Part shown: positions 8,479 through 19,223 of the stretch, in pieces
Layout: every line of letters starts with the position of its first letter
Numbering within the stretch: the stretch's first letter is position 1
NCBI RefSeq assembly: GCF_001487165.1
Contig: NZ_LN913006.1
Span: 2,050,096-2,114,095, forward strand
Source: Blautia massiliensis (ex Durand et al. 2017)
GTDB lineage: Bacteria > Bacillota > Clostridia > Lachnospirales > Lachnospiraceae
DNA: 64,000 nucleotides
Direction: 5' to 3'
Position numbers and translations under genes: made by a program
Notes under the pieces: model-generated
Database searches by the model: none
Seen by the model: the letters and a program-made list of their open reading frames with translations, nothing else
What the model was told of the DNA's origin: nothing

Positions 8479-8886
8479 TTACTGCTTATGTGTTACCTTA
8501 AGACGTGTCATCGCTCTCGCAAGTGCCATCTGGTTCATATGATACTCCTGGATGCTCTGTTTCTGACGAAGCTGCTCTTCTGCACGTTCCTTTGCTTCCT
8601 GAGCACGGCGGATATCAATCTCGTCCGGACTCTCTACGCTGAGGCAGAACAGCTTGGCACGGTTATTGATCATCTCAACAAATCCGCTGCTCACAGCAAA
8701 CACATACTCATTACCGTCAGCATCCTCAAAACGCATCTCACCGGGAATGATGGCAGCTACAACATTCGCATGATGGGCAAGAAATCCCTGCTCACCATCC
8801 ACTGCCGGGATAATAAGCTTCTGAGCACGTCCTGCATAAGCCAGTTTATTGCTGGCATATATTTCCAGGCCAAATGTCTCACTCAT
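8479..8886 (-). CDS. atpC: F1 ATP synthase epsilon subunit
   Basis: This is the last gene of the atp operon. The N-terminal beta-sandwich (FGLEIYASNKLAY, then IPAVDGEQGFLAHHANVVA) and the C-terminal helical hairpin (DEIDIRRAQEAKERAEEQLR) match the epsilon subunit, which couples the rotor to F1 and can inhibit ATP hydrolysis. The 135-residue length is normal. It begins 9 bases after atpD and is followed by the shared terminator. Confidence 0.96.
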   Translation of the reverse strand: MSETFGLEIYASNKLAYAGRAQKLIIPAVDGEQGFLAHHANVVAAIIPGEMRFEDADGNEYVFAVSSGFVEMINNRAKLFCLSVESPDEIDIRRAQEAKERAEEQLRQKQSIQEYHMNQMALARAMTRLKVTHKQ

Positions 8887-8895
8887 AGCTGCTCC

Positions 8896-11189
<2,294 letters not shown>

Positions 11190-11197
11190 ATCAACAC

Positions 11198-12706
11198 CTA
11201 CCTGCTCTTATCTCTGAATTCTTCTGCCGCCTTTACGATTTTCTCTACAAGCTCATCAGAGAGCTGCTTTGTAGTCTCGATCTCTTTGCCGATCTCAGGA
11301 TATACATTATCAAAGTACTCCAGAAGATCCTTCTGATATTTCTTGATCTCTTTCTTTTCTACATCTACCATCAGCTTGTGAGTCGCAACGCAGAGAGTAA
11401 TTACCTGCTGATGAAGACTTAACGGGCTGCAGAGCGGCTGTTTCAGAAGCTCCATCAGACAGCTTCCGTATTTCAGCTGTGCAGTTGTAGCCTCATCCAG
11501 ATCTGAACTGAACTGGGTGAACACTTCCATCTCTCTGTACTGTGCCAGGTCGATACGTACACTACCGGAAGCTTTCTTCATAGCCTTGGTCTGTGCAGCA
11601 CCACCAACACGGGATACGGAAAGACCAACATTGACTGCCGGACGCATACCTGAGAAGAACAGATCACTTTCCAGGAAGATCTGACCATCTGTGATGGAAA
11701 TTACGTTTGTAGGAATGTATGCAGATACATCACCGGCCTGTGTCTCGATGATCGGAAGTGCCGTAATGGATCCGCCGCCTGCCTCTTCACTCAGACGGCT
11801 GGAACGCTCCAGAAGTCTGGAATGAAGATAGAATACGTCACCAGGATATGCCTCACGTCCCGGAGAACGCTCAAGCAGAAGTGACAATGCACGATATGCC
11901 ACTGCATGCTTGGAAAGATCATCATATACGATCAGTACGTCTTTACCCTGATACATGAAATACTCTGCAAGAGCAGTACCAGCATAAGGAGCAATATACT
12001 GAAGCGGTGCACAGTCGCTGGCTGTTGCGGAGAATACGGTTGTATACTCCATTGCACCGTATTTTTCAAGATTGGAAACTACCTTTGCAACGGTAGAAGC
12101 TTTCTGTCCAATGGCAACATAGATACAGATCACATCCTTACCTTTCTGGTTGATGATCGTATCGGTTGCGATGGATGTTTTACCTGTCTGTCTGTCGCCG
12201 ATGATCAGCTCTCGCTGTCCACGGCCGATCGGGAACATGGAATCAATGGAAAGGATTCCTGTTTCCAGAGGTACAGTTACAGACTTACGGTCGATGATTC
12301 CAGGAGCCGGGTTCTCGATCGGGCGATATTCCTCTGCCTGGATCTCTCCCTTTCCATCAATAGGCTCACCAAGTGCGTTCACGATTCTTCCGATAAATTT
12401 ATCCCCTACCGGAATACCTGCCTGCTTGCCAGTTCTGGCAACCTTGGTGCCTTCCTTGATTCCTGTATCCTTTCCGAAAAGAATACATCCCATGCTGTTG
12501 GCACGGACATCCTGTACCATACCTTTCAGACCATTCTCGAAGGTCACGACCTCACCGTACATGGCATGATCGATGCCATAAACAGTTGCGATACCATCTC
12601 CCACGGAGATGACAGTGCCTACTTCCTGGTCCTTGCTGATTTCGTCATAGTTCTTTATTTCTTCCTTGAGAATCGAAATGATTTCATCTGGATTTATTGC
12701 ACCCAA
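11198..12706 (-). CDS. atpA: F1 ATP synthase alpha subunit
   Basis: This is the non-catalytic nucleotide-binding subunit, recognised from the P-loop GDRQTGKT and the conserved segments [29 protein letters not shown] and [18 protein letters not shown] (arginine finger Arg). The length is normal at 502 residues. The start appears to be TTG, 10 bases after GGAGG. An ATT two codons earlier, only 4 bases from the site, is less likely. No ATG or GTG is suitably placed, which fits the loose start usage elsewhere in this operon. Confidence 0.95.
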   Translation of the reverse strand: MGAINPDEIISILKEEIKNYDEISKDQEVGTVISVGDGIATVYGIDHAMYGEVVTFENGLKGMVQDVRANSMGCILFGKDTGIKEGTKVARTGKQAGIPVGDKFIGRIVNALGEPIDGKGEIQAEEYRPIENPAPGIIDRKSVTVPLETGILSIDSMFPIGRGQRELIIGDRQTGKTSIATDTIINQKGKDVICIYVAIGQKASTVAKVVSNLEKYGAMEYTTVFSATASDCAPLQYIAPYAGTALAEYFMYQGKDVLIVYDDLSKHAVAYRALSLLLERSPGREAYPGDVFYLHSRLLERSSRLSEEAGGGSITALPIIETQAGDVSAYIPTNVISITDGQIFLESDLFFSGMRPAVNVGLSVSRVGGAAQTKAMKKASGSVRIDLAQYREMEVFTQFSSDLDEATTAQLKYGSCLMELLKQPLCSPLSLHQQVITLCVATHKLMVDVEKKEIKKYQKDLLEYFDNVYPEIGKEIETTKQLSDELVEKIVKAAEEFRDKSR

Positions 12707-12713
12707 TTCAATT

Positions 12714-13217
12714 TCACCTCCGGGTTAATTTCTGTTTCAGTTTCTTATAACGTCCGATGAGGCTCCAGTCGTACTCACGATCTCCTGCCCTGAGAACAAA
12801 TCCACCTACAAGGCTTTTATCCTCTGTAAGGGTAAGTTCCACTTCTCTGGCAGAAAACTGGCTACGGAGAAACTCCTTCATCTTATTTTCCTGCTCTTCG
12901 GCAGGACGTGTTACATAAAGAAGCTCTGCCTTGAGAATTCCTTTCTGTTCCCGGCTGTAAGCATCATAAGCTTCAAGGATCTCTCCGATTCTGTCAATCT
13001 TCTGATACTTACACGTTACTTTAAGAAAACTCTTCATTTCCTGCGGAAAAACCCGCTCTATTACCTGTTCTTTTTCTTTGAGGGAAACAAGTGGATTTTC
13101 AAGCATCTTACCTATCTCAGGTGTATTCTTAAAAATCCTTCCTGTTTCGCAGATTGCCTCCCCCGGGACAGAAAGACCGTATAATGCTTTTGCATAATTA
13201 ATGGACGTCTCTGTCAT
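12714..13217 (-). CDS. atpH: F1 ATP synthase delta subunit
   Basis: This is the peripheral stalk cap. [13 protein letters not shown] at the N-terminus and the C-terminal [20 protein letters not shown] are typical of the OSCP/delta family. The length is 167 residues. I prefer the ATG at 13217, giving the common [12 protein letters not shown] start; a GTG at 13226 is possible. The start lies inside the end of atpF, an overlap of about 20 bases. Confidence 0.93.
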   Translation of the reverse strand: MTETSINYAKALYGLSVPGEAICETGRIFKNTPEIGKMLENPLVSLKEKEQVIERVFPQEMKSFLKVTCKYQKIDRIGEILEAYDAYSREQKGILKAELLYVTRPAEEQENKMKEFLRSQFSAREVELTLTEDKSLVGGFVLRAGDREYDWSLIGRYKKLKQKLTRR

Positions 13218-13707
13218 GAGGATCACCTGCTCCTTCTAAAAACTGGTCATATAGGGACATATCCTGTGCTTCGTCGTTCTTTTTTCCCATGATTCTGGAT
13301 GCTGCATCCATTGCCAGCTCAGCCACTTTGCCTTCCATCGCTTTCATAGCAGCTTCCTGCTCAGTGCTGATATCTCTTCTTGCTTTCTCAAGAATCTGAC
13401 CAGCCTGATCATTAGCTCTCTTCACGATGCTGTCTGCCTGTACTTTTGCCTCGTCCTTAGCCTGCTCTACAATACTGAAGGATTCCTCCTTCGCAGATTT
13501 CAGTGCATCCTCATACTGTCCTTTCAGCTGGTTTGCTTCAGTAGTTGTCTTCTCTGCTGAAGCAAACTGCTCATCGATCATAGCTTTTCTCTTCTCCATA
13601 ACACCAATGATCGGGCCGAAAAGGAACTTCTTCATTAAAAGATAAAGAACGATCAGGTTTATAATAGTAAAGACAAGGTTGATATCAATTTTAATCACCT
13701 GGTCCAC
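13198..13707 (-). CDS. atpF: Fo ATP synthase b subunit
   Basis: One N-terminal membrane helix (NLVFTIINLIVLYLLMKKFL) is followed by a long charged helix rich in Ala, Glu and Lys, characteristic of the dimeric peripheral stalk. The start is GTG (13707, or a second GTG at 13698) behind an AGAGG-type site. The 3' end overlaps atpH. Confidence 0.93.
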   Translation of the reverse strand: MDQVIKIDINLVFTIINLIVLYLLMKKFLFGPIIGVMEKRKAMIDEQFASAEKTTTEANQLKGQYEDALKSAKEESFSIVEQAKDEAKVQADSIVKRANDQAGQILEKARRDISTEQEAAMKAMEGKVAELAMDAASRIMGKKNDEAQDMSLYDQFLEGAGDPHDRDVH

Positions 13708-13748
13708 CTGCCTCTCTTAATCCTGAATTAGTATCTCGTCTTTACCTA

Positions 13749-13967
13749 TTAGCCAAGCATGATGATGATCAGAAGACCGATTACGAAACCGTAAATAGCT
13801 GTTGCCTCTGCAAGAGCACATCCAAGAAGAAGTGCTTTACTGATCTTGCTCTCTGCCTCTGGCTGTCTTGCGATAGCTTCTACTGCTTTAGATGTTGCAA
13901 GACCGATACCAATACCTGCTCCAATACCTGTAAGAACTGCGATAGCTGCACCAATTGCGATTAACAT
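13749..13967 (-). CDS. atpE: Fo ATP synthase c subunit
   Basis: This is a 72-residue hairpin proteolipid with the polar loop ARQPEA at residues 33-38 and the ion-binding Glu54 in CALAEATAIYG. The family's Na+ signature (Gln in the first helix, Ser after the Glu) is missing: the positions hold Ile21 and Ala55. I infer proton coupling. A GGAGG site precedes the ATG. Confidence 0.96.
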   Translation of the reverse strand: MLIAIGAAIAVLTGIGAGIGIGLATSKAVEAIARQPEAESKISKALLLGCALAEATAIYGFVIGLLIIIMLG

Positions 13968-14004
13968 AGTTTTTTCCTCCTGTAAAATACAATTTTTTTC
14001 ATTT

Positions 14005-14030
14005 TTAGATCAAGCGGATCTTCCGCTTCA
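14005..14030 (-). repeat. AGCGGA/TCCGCT hairpin next to TTGATC
   Basis: Between atpB and atpE lies the inverted repeat AAGCGGA-TCT-TCCGCTT, followed on the minus strand by GATC. It matches the hairpins at 53736-53795 in its stem (GCGGA/TCCGC) and flanks (GTGAA on one side, TTGATC on the other). Confidence 0.5.
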
Positions 14031-14717
14031 CTACTCAATTGCTTCCTTAATGAACAAGGATGTTAAGAATACAAATACATACGCCTGTATGAATCCGTCG
14101 AAGAAATCAAAATACAGGCTGAATGGTATGGGAAGAATGGCCGGACAAACAAACTCCAGCAGCTTCATAACTACGAAGCTTCCCAGAACATTACCGAACA
14201 ACCGCATGCAGAGAGATGTAGGTCTGATCGCTATTTCCAGAATGTTGATCGGAAGCATGATCGGAACCGGCTCCGCAAAGCTTTTCAGGAAACCCTTCAG
14301 TCCCCTTTTATGAAAGCCTGCATACTCGATCAGAATAATGCTCATCAGCGCCAGCGCAATGGTAACATTCATGTCCTTCGTTGGTGGTGTAAAACCAAAT
14401 ACGCCTGCGATATTGGCTATTCCGATGTAAATTACGGTTGACATCAAATAAGGCACATACTGTTTGCCTTCTTCTCCAAGGATACCCATGAAGAAATCCT
14501 GAAGAAAACTTACCCCGGTCTCCAGAAGCAGCTGCTTCTTACCCGGATTTTCCACACTGAGATTCCGAACTAAGATCAGAGACAGAATCACAAGAACCGC
14601 CATGATGACCCATGTGACTACCACGCATTCTGCAATTGGTATTCCACCAAACGCCGGAATGGTAAAGGCTGTCTTACTGTTTAGTTCTTCTGCCAGTGTA
14701 CTTGATAAATCTCCCGT
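14031..14717 (-). CDS. atpB: Fo ATP synthase a subunit, probable ACG start
   Basis: This is the stator channel subunit, recognised from AIRPTSLCMRLFGN with the essential Arg, and from IPIAECVVVTW at the first helix. The only standard start (GTG at 14624) falls inside the first membrane helix and would delete the conserved lead-in TIPAFGGIPIAE. Reading upstream in frame, the reading frame stays open to 14757 but contains no ATG, GTG or TTG. A perfect GGAGG (14725-14729) lies 7 bases before an ACG at 14715-14717; from there the protein is 228 residues, normal for the family. CTG at 14696 is the other candidate, but it is 14 bases or more from a site. First gene of the operon. Confidence 0.85.
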   Translation of the reverse strand, partial: TGDLSSTLAEELNSKTAFTIPAFGGIPIAECVVVTWVIMAVLVILSLILVRNLSVENPGKKQLLLETGVSFLQDFFMGILGEEGKQYVPYLMSTVIYIGIANIAGVFGFTPPTKDMNVTIALALMSIILIEYAGFHKRGLKGFLKSFAEPVPIMLPINILEIAIRPTSLCMRLFGNVLGSFVVMKLLEFVCPAILPIPFSLYFDFFDGFIQAYVFVFLTSLFIKEAIE

Positions 14718-14792
14718 TTTTCTCCCTCCTTTTCTCTTGGCGCTGATCGTATCTTTTTATAATTGGTATGACCACGCCTTGTAGTTGACTTT

Positions 14793-14820
14793 ATTTTACT
14801 CCGCATTTCCAGAATGTCAA
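14793..14820 (-). promoter_or_regulatory. Promoter of the atp operon
   Basis: On the minus strand a consensus TTGACA (14815-14820) and TAAAAT (14793-14798) are separated by 16 bases. The start of transcription would be about 70 bases upstream of atpB. No atpI or atpZ lies between this promoter and birA. Confidence 0.8.
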
Positions 14821-14887
14821 TATTATTTTTGCCTGTTTTGCACAAAAAAGAATCTGTTTTTTATACAAAATATACAATTCATTTCAA

Positions 14888-15868
14888 TTAACCTTGATCC
14901 GACTTCCTGCGTACAGATACTTCTCCATAAGAAAGCAGGGTTTCTGAACCATCCTGTTCTCTCACAAGAAGCCTTCCATCTGGTGCTATGGATTCTGCAT
15001 AAGCTTCCCTTGTACACTGTCCGTCTGTGATCACGATCATGTTTCCAGGAATGATATTATTTTCTGTATATTCTCTGGAAAGTCCCGGAGTCTCCACTTC
15101 CATGAGAAGCTGATTGACGATCTCCGCCACAAGAATACTGCAGTTTATATGCTCTGCGTCATTCCTGTTTTCAAATAATGCTCCAGCCGTTTCCTGTATA
15201 TCTTCAGGAAACCCATCTTCCGGCATATACAGATTCAAACCAATTCCTACAACTGCAAACTCAATGTTCCCGCTTTCAAAGTCTGTAACAGCCTCTGTCA
15301 GTATCCCACACACTTTCTTATTATGAAAATACAGATCATTGACCCATTTGATCCCAAGGTCGATCCCGCAGATTTTCTTCACTGCACGGCACACTGCAGT
15401 TGCCGCCGCTGTAGTGATCAGGAGTCCTTCCTTCAGAGTTCGGTCAGGTCTTAGAACGATACTCATATAAAGTCCTGCATTTTCAGGAGAATAAAAACTT
15501 CGGCCTCTTCGGCCTCTTCCGCTTTTCTGTCTGCGCGCCAGTATCAGTGCACCATGACCTGCTTCTCCTGAAAATGCAGCCTCCTTGGCTGCCCGGTTTG
15601 TAGAATCCAGTTCTCTGTATATTTTTACAGGGACATCCGGATGATCGAGGTAAAGCCGTATTCCTTCTTCCGATAAACGGCTGCCTCCTCGAAGCACATA
15701 GCCTTTGTTTGGTCCAGCTTCTATGGTATATCCCTCTTCACGAAGGGATTTCACAGCTTTCCAGATGGCTGCCCGTGTGCAGTTTAGTTCTGCTGCTGCC
15801 GCCTCTCCGGATATCAGTTCATTCTCGTGCTGCTCCAGAAGCTTCAGCATTCTTGCTTTTACAGTCAT
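14888..15868 (-). CDS. birA: Biotin-protein ligase / biotin repressor
   Basis: This is a bifunctional BirA. The N-terminal winged helix (residues 1-60, ISGEAAAAELNCTRAAIWKA) binds DNA. The ligase core has SGRGRRGRSFYSP, IKWVNDLYF (catalytic Lys and Asp) and CGILTEA, and a C-terminal SH3-like domain follows. It attaches biotin to AccB, encoded here at 49.1-49.7 kb, and may repress biotin genes, none of which is in the window. A TATAAT at 15931-15936 (minus) lies upstream. The 326-residue length is normal. Confidence 0.95.
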   Translation of the reverse strand: MTVKARMLKLLEQHENELISGEAAAAELNCTRAAIWKAVKSLREEGYTIEAGPNKGYVLRGGSRLSEEGIRLYLDHPDVPVKIYRELDSTNRAAKEAAFSGEAGHGALILARRQKSGRGRRGRSFYSPENAGLYMSIVLRPDRTLKEGLLITTAAATAVCRAVKKICGIDLGIKWVNDLYFHNKKVCGILTEAVTDFESGNIEFAVVGIGLNLYMPEDGFPEDIQETAGALFENRNDAEHINCSILVAEIVNQLLMEVETPGLSREYTENNIIPGNMIVITDGQCTREAYAESIAPDGRLLVREQDGSETLLSYGEVSVRRKSDQG

Positions 15869-16144
15869 ATCTTCACCGTCCGTAATCTGCCTGAAATGGC
15901 AAAATTTATTCCCTCCTAAGAGTCGAAAGCATTATAGCACTTAAGCATCGCGATGTCTATTATCTTTTTTATATATGCTATCTATATTATTTTTATATTT
16001 CAGATGCAGCTATTATATGATTTTTCTCATTTTTGTCTGTTTTCATTTATTTTTTTATATATTATTTCTGTTGAAAACCTGCAGACTCAGGAGCGAATTT
16101 TCCTGAATCTTTATTATATACAGATTTTCTTTATCATATATTTA

Positions 16145-17131
16145 TCATTTGTAATTAGAAAGACTTTTCTCAAGAAATTCCCGGTACTTATCGCGAACCT
16201 CATCCGGTGACGCGATCACCGCATCCGGGCCAAGACTGGCTATCCAGCCAAAGAACTGGTCACTGATATTTACACGAACCAGTGTTTTGAAATGTTCAGG
16301 ATCCTTCCTGTGTATCATAATATCTCTGCCAAACCGATCCAGCACCACCCCGACCAAGCGGTTATGTGCTTCCAGACATATGGTTACTTCTCTGCCGCCA
16401 AACATCCCGAAGGTCCTGGATGTCAGCTCCCCTATATCATAATTCTCAAAAAATTCTCTGCCGCGTCGCACCTCCTTCTCTATACGGATCTGCTGGAGCT
16501 TATCTACCTGATACTGCTTAACCCTTCCACACTTCTCGTCGTAAGTGATCAGATAATATTCCTCATTCTGCCATACAAGTCCCCAGGGACTGACCGAATA
16601 TCGTTCTCCCTCATTCTCCGGACGCAGCTTCTTCTCCACAGTCCATTCACAATATTGAAAAGAAATCTGCCTGTCCTCAGTTAATGCACGCTGGATCATA
16701 TCAATACTGTAATACACATTCTCGTTTATAGTCCGGATACGGTTCTCTGCAAATCCCTGTCGCCGCAGCTGTCTGGACTCATAAACACTGGCAAGGCTCT
16801 CCAGCTTCCTGATCAGCTGTCGGGATTTCCCATTGGTGATACATCTGGAGGACTGTACTGCATCCACCAGAAGTCTCAGCTCCGGAAGCTCAAATTCCCG
16901 ACTGGCAAGATAAAAACCGGCCGGGTGCTCCCGCCGGTTCAGGATATCCATTCCAAAATTCCGCAGGGTTTCAATATCATCATAGACAGTCTTACGCTCT
17001 GCACTGATCCCCAGACTATTCAGATAGGCGATCAGCTCCTTCACAGACATCGGATGCTCTTCGTCCGTCTGCTCCAGAAAAATGCGCATCAGATATAAAA
17101 TTTTAATCTTCTGGTTAAAGACCCTTGGCAT
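16145..17131 (-). CDS. WYL-domain transcriptional regulator
   Basis: An N-terminal winged helix (residues 1-65, MSVKELIAYLNSLGISAERKTVYDDI) is joined to a WYL domain (about 140-215; VSPWGLVWQNEEYYLITYD) and a C-terminal WCX extension. Such proteins sense a nucleic-acid or nucleotide-like ligand and often control DNA-damage or stress genes. It lies 18 bases downstream of a small membrane protein gene and is probably co-transcribed with it from the operator-rich promoter near 17480, which suggests autoregulation. The actual target is not known. Confidence 0.88.
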   Translation of the reverse strand: MPRVFNQKIKILYLMRIFLEQTDEEHPMSVKELIAYLNSLGISAERKTVYDDIETLRNFGMDILNRREHPAGFYLASREFELPELRLLVDAVQSSRCITNGKSRQLIRKLESLASVYESRQLRRQGFAENRIRTINENVYYSIDMIQRALTEDRQISFQYCEWTVEKKLRPENEGERYSVSPWGLVWQNEEYYLITYDEKCGRVKQYQVDKLQQIRIEKEVRRGREFFENYDIGELTSRTFGMFGGREVTICLEAHNRLVGVVLDRFGRDIMIHRKDPEHFKTLVRVNISDQFFGWIASLGPDAVIASPDEVRDKYREFLEKSLSNYK

Positions 17132-17149
17132 CCTTTCTCCTCCGTTCTG

Positions 17150-17404
17150 CTACTTGTCTGTCAGTGATGCTACCACTGCAAAATATAATACCATGAATGA
17201 CAATACAACAGCAACGATATCTGCTCCGCGGAAATCAAAATTAAACAGCATCGCCCCGCCAAGCATGATCTCCATTGTAAGAAGTGCGCCCAGTACCATT
17301 GCCATTCCTGAGGAAAGCTTCTGTCTGCCGCAATGTCCGTTCTCAGCTTCCACATATCTTCCTTCTGCCAATACTGCCTTCCTGCTGCTCTCTGTATTCC
17401 ACAT
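17150..17404 (-). CDS. Small two-helix membrane protein upstream of the WYL regulator
   Basis: I do not recognise this 84-residue protein. A polar N-terminus of about 30 residues precedes two membrane helices (MAMVLGALLTMEIMLGGAML and ADIVAVVLSFMVLYFAVVA). I start at 17404 because GGGAGG is 9 bases upstream; the ATG at 17413 touches the site. The regulator follows closely, so the pair may form a small sensing or stress operon. Confidence 0.65.
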   Translation of the reverse strand: MWNTESSRKAVLAEGRYVEAENGHCGRQKLSSGMAMVLGALLTMEIMLGGAMLFNFDFRGADIVAVVLSFMVLYFAVVASLTDK

Positions 17405-17424
17405 AAGATCCATCCTCCCTGTCC

Positions 17425-17565
17425 TATGTTCGTCTCACGATTTATCGAACATATTTTCCAAACATATTTTCTGTATGTTTGCATTATAGCTCATTTTTAG
17501 TCCAATAAAACGGTACAAATATGGTTTTTTCGAACATTTGTTTATTTTATACAAAAATATGTTCG
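17425..17565 (-). promoter_or_regulatory. Promoter with six TATGTTCG-type half-sites
   Basis: A TATAAT on the minus strand (17483-17488) is surrounded by half-sites. On the plus strand these are TATGTTCG at 17425 and 17558, CGAACATA at 17446, CAAACATA at 17459, TATGTTTG at 17474 and CGAACATT at 17531. They form three inverted pairs, one of which (17459/17474) lies over the predicted start of transcription. This is the pattern of a repressor binding its own promoter; the WYL regulator encoded downstream is the natural candidate. Confidence 0.6.
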
Positions 17566-17579
17566 TCTTTAATATCCAC

Positions 17580-17629
17580 AAAAAAGAATGCTGCCTGCCG
17601 GTCACTCCGACAAACAGCATTCTTTTTTT
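17580..17629. terminator. Hairpin terminator, A-run/T-run on both sides
   Basis: AAAAAAGAATGCTG pairs with CAGCATTCTTTTTT across a 21-base loop. It could end transcription in either direction. No intact gene lies directly upstream on either strand; 17630-17820 holds no gene that I can support. Confidence 0.7.
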
Positions 17630-17820
17630 ATCCGCAATCGCTATTTATTTTAGCACACCACTGTCAGCCAGTCCCCACTTACAGGTCAGAATATAAATTC
17701 GATGGACGCGTCTTATATCCCCATAGCTGAAGCAAGGGGTTTTACGACGCATTGGAAAAAAGCGTTGCTGTTCACTCCGTTCTCAGTAACACGCTCCGCG
17801 GGATATTACCAACGAACAAC

Positions 17821-17849
17821 AAAAAAAGCCTGCCGTAAACGACAGACTT
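17821..17849 (-). terminator. Terminator of lrgAB
   Basis: On the minus strand, AGTCTG and CAGGCT pair around a short CG-capped loop and are followed by seven T. It lies about 50 bases past the lrgB stop. Confidence 0.6.
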
Positions 17850-17899
17850 GTAAAATGTGACACTTTGAAAGGGCATTTGAAATCCTATGATATCTGCTT

Positions 17900-18592
17900 T
17901 TACATCATTCCCGCAAACACAGACGCTCCTACAACCGTAAGCAATCCGGCTACGGCAATGGCAAGGCTGCTCATAGCTCCTTCTACCGGGCCAAGCTCCA
18001 TGGCTTTGGCAGTTCCGATGGCATGGGCAGATGTTCCAAGTCCAAGGCCTCTTGCGATCGGCTCCTCGATCTTTGCGATCTTGTAGACAACCTCTGCAAT
18101 CATATTTCCCAGAACTCCTGTGATGATGATCACGGCAACGGTGATGGTCACGATACCGCCAAGCTCCTCGGAAACACCCATTCCGATAGCAGTTGTGATA
18201 GACTTCGGAAGCATGGTGACATATTCCTGATGATCAAAGCCAAACAATTTCGCCATAAGCAGAATGCTGCAAAGCCCGGCCAGCGTTCCGGAAAAGATCC
18301 CGGCAACCACTGCCTTGAGATTTTTTTTCAGCAGATGGATCTGCTCATAAAGGGGCACTGCCAGACAGACTGTTGCCGGGGTCAGCAGATAGCTGATATA
18401 TTTTCCACCTTCATTGTAATCATCATAATCAATATGGAAGATCAAAAGAACACCGATAACACAGATGATCGAGATCAAAAGCGGATTAAAGATTGCCATT
18501 TTAAACTTCTTTTTCAGGATCAGACCGATCTCATAGGCGATCAGACTTATCATTGCTCCGAAAAATGCGGAGTTTTTTATGAATTCCATCAT
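17900..18592 (-). CDS. lrgB: LrgB/CidB-family membrane protein
   Basis: This is a 230-residue multi-pass protein of the LrgB family. Conserved segments are LPKSITTAIGMGVSEELGG and GTSAHAIGTAKAMELG, ending with a glycine-rich last helix. LrgA/LrgB pairs are known as holin-antiholin-like proteins, and in Bacillus the related PftAB acts as a pyruvate transporter. The start overlaps the lrgA stop (ATGATG containing TGA), so they are translationally coupled. A terminator follows. Confidence 0.9.
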   Translation of the reverse strand: MMEFIKNSAFFGAMISLIAYEIGLILKKKFKMAIFNPLLISIICVIGVLLIFHIDYDDYNEGGKYISYLLTPATVCLAVPLYEQIHLLKKNLKAVVAGIFSGTLAGLCSILLMAKLFGFDHQEYVTMLPKSITTAIGMGVSEELGGIVTITVAVIIITGVLGNMIAEVVYKIAKIEEPIARGLGLGTSAHAIGTAKAMELGPVEGAMSSLAIAVAGLLTVVGASVFAGMM

Positions 18593-18951
18593 TTTTCAGT
18601 TCCTCTCTTTCCCATACGGATCACTCCCTGTGTTACTTTTCCTGTTACGACCATTACGATCACCGTGCTGATAAACGTCATGATGAGAACCGGTACACAG
18701 ATCGGTTTCAGAGTACTCCAGGCTGTGATCAGTCCCGCACCAGCCGGCACAAACATCACCGGCATGATCTCAACCAGAAAATCTGCCGCACCTTTGACCT
18801 GATCCAGCTTCAGAATACCTGTGAGCAAAGCCACCAGCATAATGATCAATCCATAGACACTGGCCGGTACCGGAAGTGGAAGAAAAGTTTTCAGTAATTC
18901 TCCAATGACGGAAATCAACAGGATGATGCTGAACTGCTGCACATGCTTCAT
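18589..18951 (-). CDS. lrgA: LrgA/CidA-family membrane protein
   Basis: This is a 120-residue protein with four membrane segments and the family motif LPLPVPASVYGLIIM near the N-terminus. It is the partner of lrgB. The start at 18951 is chosen because AGGAGG lies 8 bases upstream. Its leader contains a structured element (18981-19076) resembling one in front of an ABC importer operon at 34 kb. Confidence 0.9.
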   Translation of the reverse strand: MKHVQQFSIILLISVIGELLKTFLPLPVPASVYGLIIMLVALLTGILKLDQVKGAADFLVEIMPVMFVPAGAGLITAWSTLKPICVPVLIMTFISTVIVMVVTGKVTQGVIRMGKRGTEK

Positions 18952-18980
18952 GTTGCATCCCTCCTGATTCATGTAAAGCG

Positions 18981-19076
18981 CATATTCACATTTTGCTTTA
19001 CTGCATACTCATGAACGCAGCTGCGTTCAAATTCTGCGCTCAAACGAATTTTTCAAAAGTGGTAAGACCACTTTTG
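18981..19076 (-). promoter_or_regulatory. Structured leader element A upstream of lrgA
   Basis: In 5'-3' order on the minus strand: a 10-bp hairpin CAAAAGTGGT/ACCACTTTTG (19054-19076), an A/T-rich linker, a 16-bp perfect palindrome starting GAACGCAG (19013-19028), and a 36-base box (18981-19016). The box is 29/36 identical to one at 34039-34074, and all but one of the differences are transitions. It lies between the predicted promoter and the lrgA ribosome site, so it would be in the 5' leader. Confidence 0.55.
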
Positions 19077-19092
19077 TTTTAAACGTTTTTTA

Positions 19093-19120
19093 ATTATACG
19101 CTACAAATCCAAAATTACAA
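19093..19120 (-). promoter_or_regulatory. Promoter of lrgAB
   Basis: On the minus strand, TTGTAA (19115-19120) and TATAAT (19093-19098) are separated by 16 bases. The leader would be about 135 bases and would contain element A. Confidence 0.6.
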
Positions 19121-19141
19121 GGATTGTATCCAATAAAATAC

Positions 19142-19205
19142 AAAAAATCCTTTTATGCATCAGCGTATTCCAGTAATCTACAGAAACGGATCTGCATAAA
19201 AGGAT
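19142..19205 (-). terminator. Terminator of the YfcE phosphodiesterase gene
   Basis: ATCCTTTTATGCA and TGCATAAAAGGAT are perfect inverted repeats separated by 33 bases, followed on the minus strand by a T-run. Confidence 0.75.
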
Positions 19206-19223
19206 CTATAAACAGGGTTATGA

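Noticed and set aside
17425-17565. LexA (SOS) boxes
   Set aside because: The half-sites resemble CGAAC/GTTCG, but only the one at 17531 approximates the GAAC-N4-GTTC spacing, and its second half is imperfect. The pairs found have other spacings, so I report a different operator.
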